DNA from: an uncultured Gammaproteobacteria bacterium
Lineage (GTDB): Bacteria; Pseudomonadota; Gammaproteobacteria; Acidiferrobacterales; CAJVXG01
Assembly: GCA_913009215.1 (NCBI GenBank)
Contig: CAJVXG010000068.1
Coordinates: 1-7,919 of the forward strand
DNA length: 7,919 nt
Reading direction: 5' to 3'
The translations under genes were made by a program, and so were the position numbers. This document shows, piece after piece, positions 6,347 through 7,919 of the stretch (position 1 is its first letter; every line of letters begins with the position of its first letter). The notes below the pieces were generated by a model. That model did not search any database. It was given only the letters and a program-made list of their open reading frames with translations, and was not told where the DNA came from.

Positions 6347-7495
6347 ATGCCAGAAGAAATACCAGCCGATTCTGCAGGACTGGTGACACCGCAGAAACAA
6401 CTCTTTGAGCAGCCTTTGTCGCTCAGCAGCGGTGGCAAACTAGGCCAATACGAGCTGGCCTTTGAGACCTATGGCGAACTCAATGCCGATCGCTCCAACG
6501 CCATACTGATCTGCCATGCCTTGAGCAGCGATCACCATGCCGCCGGTTATCACGACCCAAAGGACAAAAAACCGGGCTGGTGGGAAAACTTTATTGGCCC
6601 AGGCAAGCCCGTCGACAGCAATCGTTTCTTTGTTGTTTGCAGTAACAACCTCGGTGGCTGCTCCGGCTCCACCGGACCATCAAGTACTAACCCGGCCAGC
6701 GGCAAACCCTATGGCCCGGACTTTCCTATTGTCACGGTACGCGACTGGGTCGAGAGCCAGGCCCGGCTCAGCGATGCGTTGGGTATTACGCAATGGGCCG
6801 CGGTCATTGGCGGCAGCCTGGGTGGTATGCAGGTGCTGCAATGGTCCATTGATTACCCGGAGCGTCTGCGCAATGCCGTGGTCATTGCAGCGTCGCCAAA
6901 ATTGACGGCGCAAAATATCGCCTTCAATGAGGTGGCGCGACAGGCGATACGTACCGACCCCGATTTCCATGATGGCTGTTATTACGAACACGACACCGAG
7001 CCCTCCAGAGGGCTACGCATCGCCCGTATGTTGGGCCATATCACCTATCTCTCTGACGATATCATGGGGAAAAAATTTGGTCGTGACCTGCGCGATGACA
7101 AAATCGATTTTGATTTCGACGTCGAGTTCCAGGTAGAAAGTTATTTACGCTACCAGGCCGATGCCTTTGTCGGCGGCTTCGATGCCAATACCTATTTATT
7201 GATGACCAAGGCGCTGGATTATTTTGATCCGGCCGGCCCTTTCGATAATGACCTGACCAGGGCGCTGGCGCAGGCCAGGGCCAGCTTTTTTGTGGTCTCG
7301 TTTACCAGCGACTGGCGCTTTGCCCCAAGCCGCTCGCGTAAAATCGTCAAGGCATTGCATGACAATAACCTCAACGTCAGCTATGCCGAAATCAAGGCTA
7401 CCCAGGGTCACGACGCCTTCCTGATGAAGATTCCACACTATGTGGATGTGTTCGGGGCCTATATGGACCGGGTGGCCAGGGAGTGTGCGGCATGA
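6347..7495 (+). CDS. metX: Homoserine O-acyltransferase (MetX)
   Basis: MetX transfers an acyl group from acetyl-CoA or succinyl-CoA to the hydroxyl of L-homoserine, the committed step of methionine synthesis in the cytoplasm. The 382-residue product has the family length and alpha/beta-hydrolase fold. The nucleophile elbow GGSLGGMQ gives Ser 157, and SFTSDWRF (Asp 322) and QGHDAFLM (His 355) complete the catalytic triad. Other family blocks are ETYGELN (40-46), [14 protein letters not shown] (100-113), [13 protein letters not shown] (189-201) and [13 protein letters not shown] (226-238). Acyl specificity cannot be settled by name: many gammaproteobacterial MetX enzymes use succinyl-CoA, so homoserine O-succinyltransferase is quite possible. 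The ATG at 6347 has only a weak GAG upstream. The stop overlaps metW by ATGA. Confidence 0.95.
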   Translation: MPEEIPADSAGLVTPQKQLFEQPLSLSSGGKLGQYELAFETYGELNADRSNAILICHALSSDHHAAGYHDPKDKKPGWWENFIGPGKPVDSNRFFVVCSNNLGGCSGSTGPSSTNPASGKPYGPDFPIVTVRDWVESQARLSDALGITQWAAVIGGSLGGMQVLQWSIDYPERLRNAVVIAASPKLTAQNIAFNEVARQAIRTDPDFHDGCYYEHDTEPSRGLRIARMLGHITYLSDDIMGKKFGRDLRDDKIDFDFDVEFQVESYLRYQADAFVGGFDANTYLLMTKALDYFDPAGPFDNDLTRALAQARASFFVVSFTSDWRFAPSRSRKIVKALHDNNLNVSYAEIKATQGHDAFLMKIPHYVDVFGAYMDRVARECAA

Positions 7496-7919
7496 CAAAC
7501 GAACTGAAACGCCCCGACTACGCCATCATCGCCGACTGGATTCGACCCGGTAGCCATGTGCTCGATCTCGGTTGCGGCAACGGCACACTGCTGGCGTATT
7601 TAAAAAGAAACAAGGCGGCACGTGGCTATGGCATTGAAATCAATGACGACCACATTACCGAGTGTATCCGCCGTGACATCAACGTTATCCATATGGACCT
7701 GAATGAGGGCCTGTCCGAGTTTGACGATGATTCCTTTGATTACGTTATCCTGTCCCTAACCTTACAGGCGATGCAGCGCCCGGACCTGATCCTGCAGGAA
7801 ATGATGCGCGTTAGTACCGAGGGCATTGTCACCTTTCCTAACTTCGGCTACCTGAGATCACGATTGCAGCTGGCGCTCGGCCGCATGCCAAAAACCCGGA
7901 CCTTGCCGCACGAATGGTA
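7492..7919 (+). CDS. metW: MetW, methionine biosynthesis methyltransferase-fold protein (partial)
   Basis: The frame opens at ATG 7492, overlapping the metX TGA by 4 bases, and stays open for 142 codons to the window edge. MetW proteins are about 195-200 residues long, so roughly the last quarter is missing. The SAM-binding motif I of a class I methyltransferase fold, VLDLGCGNG, is at residues 23-31, followed by YGIEIN (about 46-51) and [12 protein letters not shown] (about 84-95). The segment [11 protein letters not shown] followed by LPHEW at the right edge is characteristic of MetW. MetW is generally found beside MetX and is reported in pseudomonads to support MetX activity. A true methyl-transfer reaction has not been clearly assigned. 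Coupled translation with metX fits a partner protein. Confidence 0.95.
   Translation, partial: MTNELKRPDYAIIADWIRPGSHVLDLGCGNGTLLAYLKRNKAARGYGIEINDDHITECIRRDINVIHMDLNEGLSEFDDDSFDYVILSLTLQAMQRPDLILQEMMRVSTEGIVTFPNFGYLRSRLQLALGRMPKTRTLPHEW

Noticed and set aside
5670..6389. Long minus-strand open frame (239 codons) antisense to the end of the GTPase and start of metX
   Set aside because: It lies wholly opposite well-supported genes, shows no recognisable motif, and has the skewed composition expected of an antisense shadow.

Overview
The window comes from a gammaproteobacterium with type IV pili. The evidence is a pilT-pilU twitching-motor pair lying divergently from proC-yggT-yggU, followed by metX-metW. 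This neighbourhood is familiar from Pseudomonas-like and other aquatic or soil Gammaproteobacteria. The genus cannot be fixed from the sequence alone.

Layout. On the minus strand, positions 1-1106 hold pilU, which runs off the left edge, and 1110-2192 hold a complete pilT. The two are 3 bases apart and transcribed leftward. Positions 2193-2421 form a divergent regulatory region. It contains a good sigma70-type promoter for the rightward genes (TTTACA, 17 bp, TATAAC), and a weaker leftward promoter may share the same -10 bases. It also holds two small inverted repeats and a 14-bp direct repeat that duplicates the proC translation start, creating a six-codon mini-ORF just upstream of proC. Rightward there follow proC (2422-3261), yggT (3258-3866, ATGA overlap) and a yggU-like gene (3876-4168) broken by a one-base frameshift at an A run. 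After an AT-rich gap (4169-4307) comes a 656-residue dynamin-like GTPase (4308-6278), then metX (6347-7495) and the start of metW (7492 to the right edge, ATGA overlap).

Functions. PilT and PilU are the hexameric ATPases that retract type IV pili. ProC makes the last step of proline synthesis. YggT is a small membrane protein with a duplicated domain. YggU is a DUF167 protein. MetX acylates homoserine for methionine synthesis, and MetW is its usual methyltransferase-fold partner.

The features most worth a second look are the dynamin-like GTPase sitting inside an otherwise conserved housekeeping block, with an altered P-loop (Ala for the first Gly); the yggU frameshift directly beside it; the duplicated initiation region before proC; and the absence of yggS, which in many relatives lies between pilT and proC. 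I found no CRISPR array, rRNA, tRNA, insertion sequence or phage gene.
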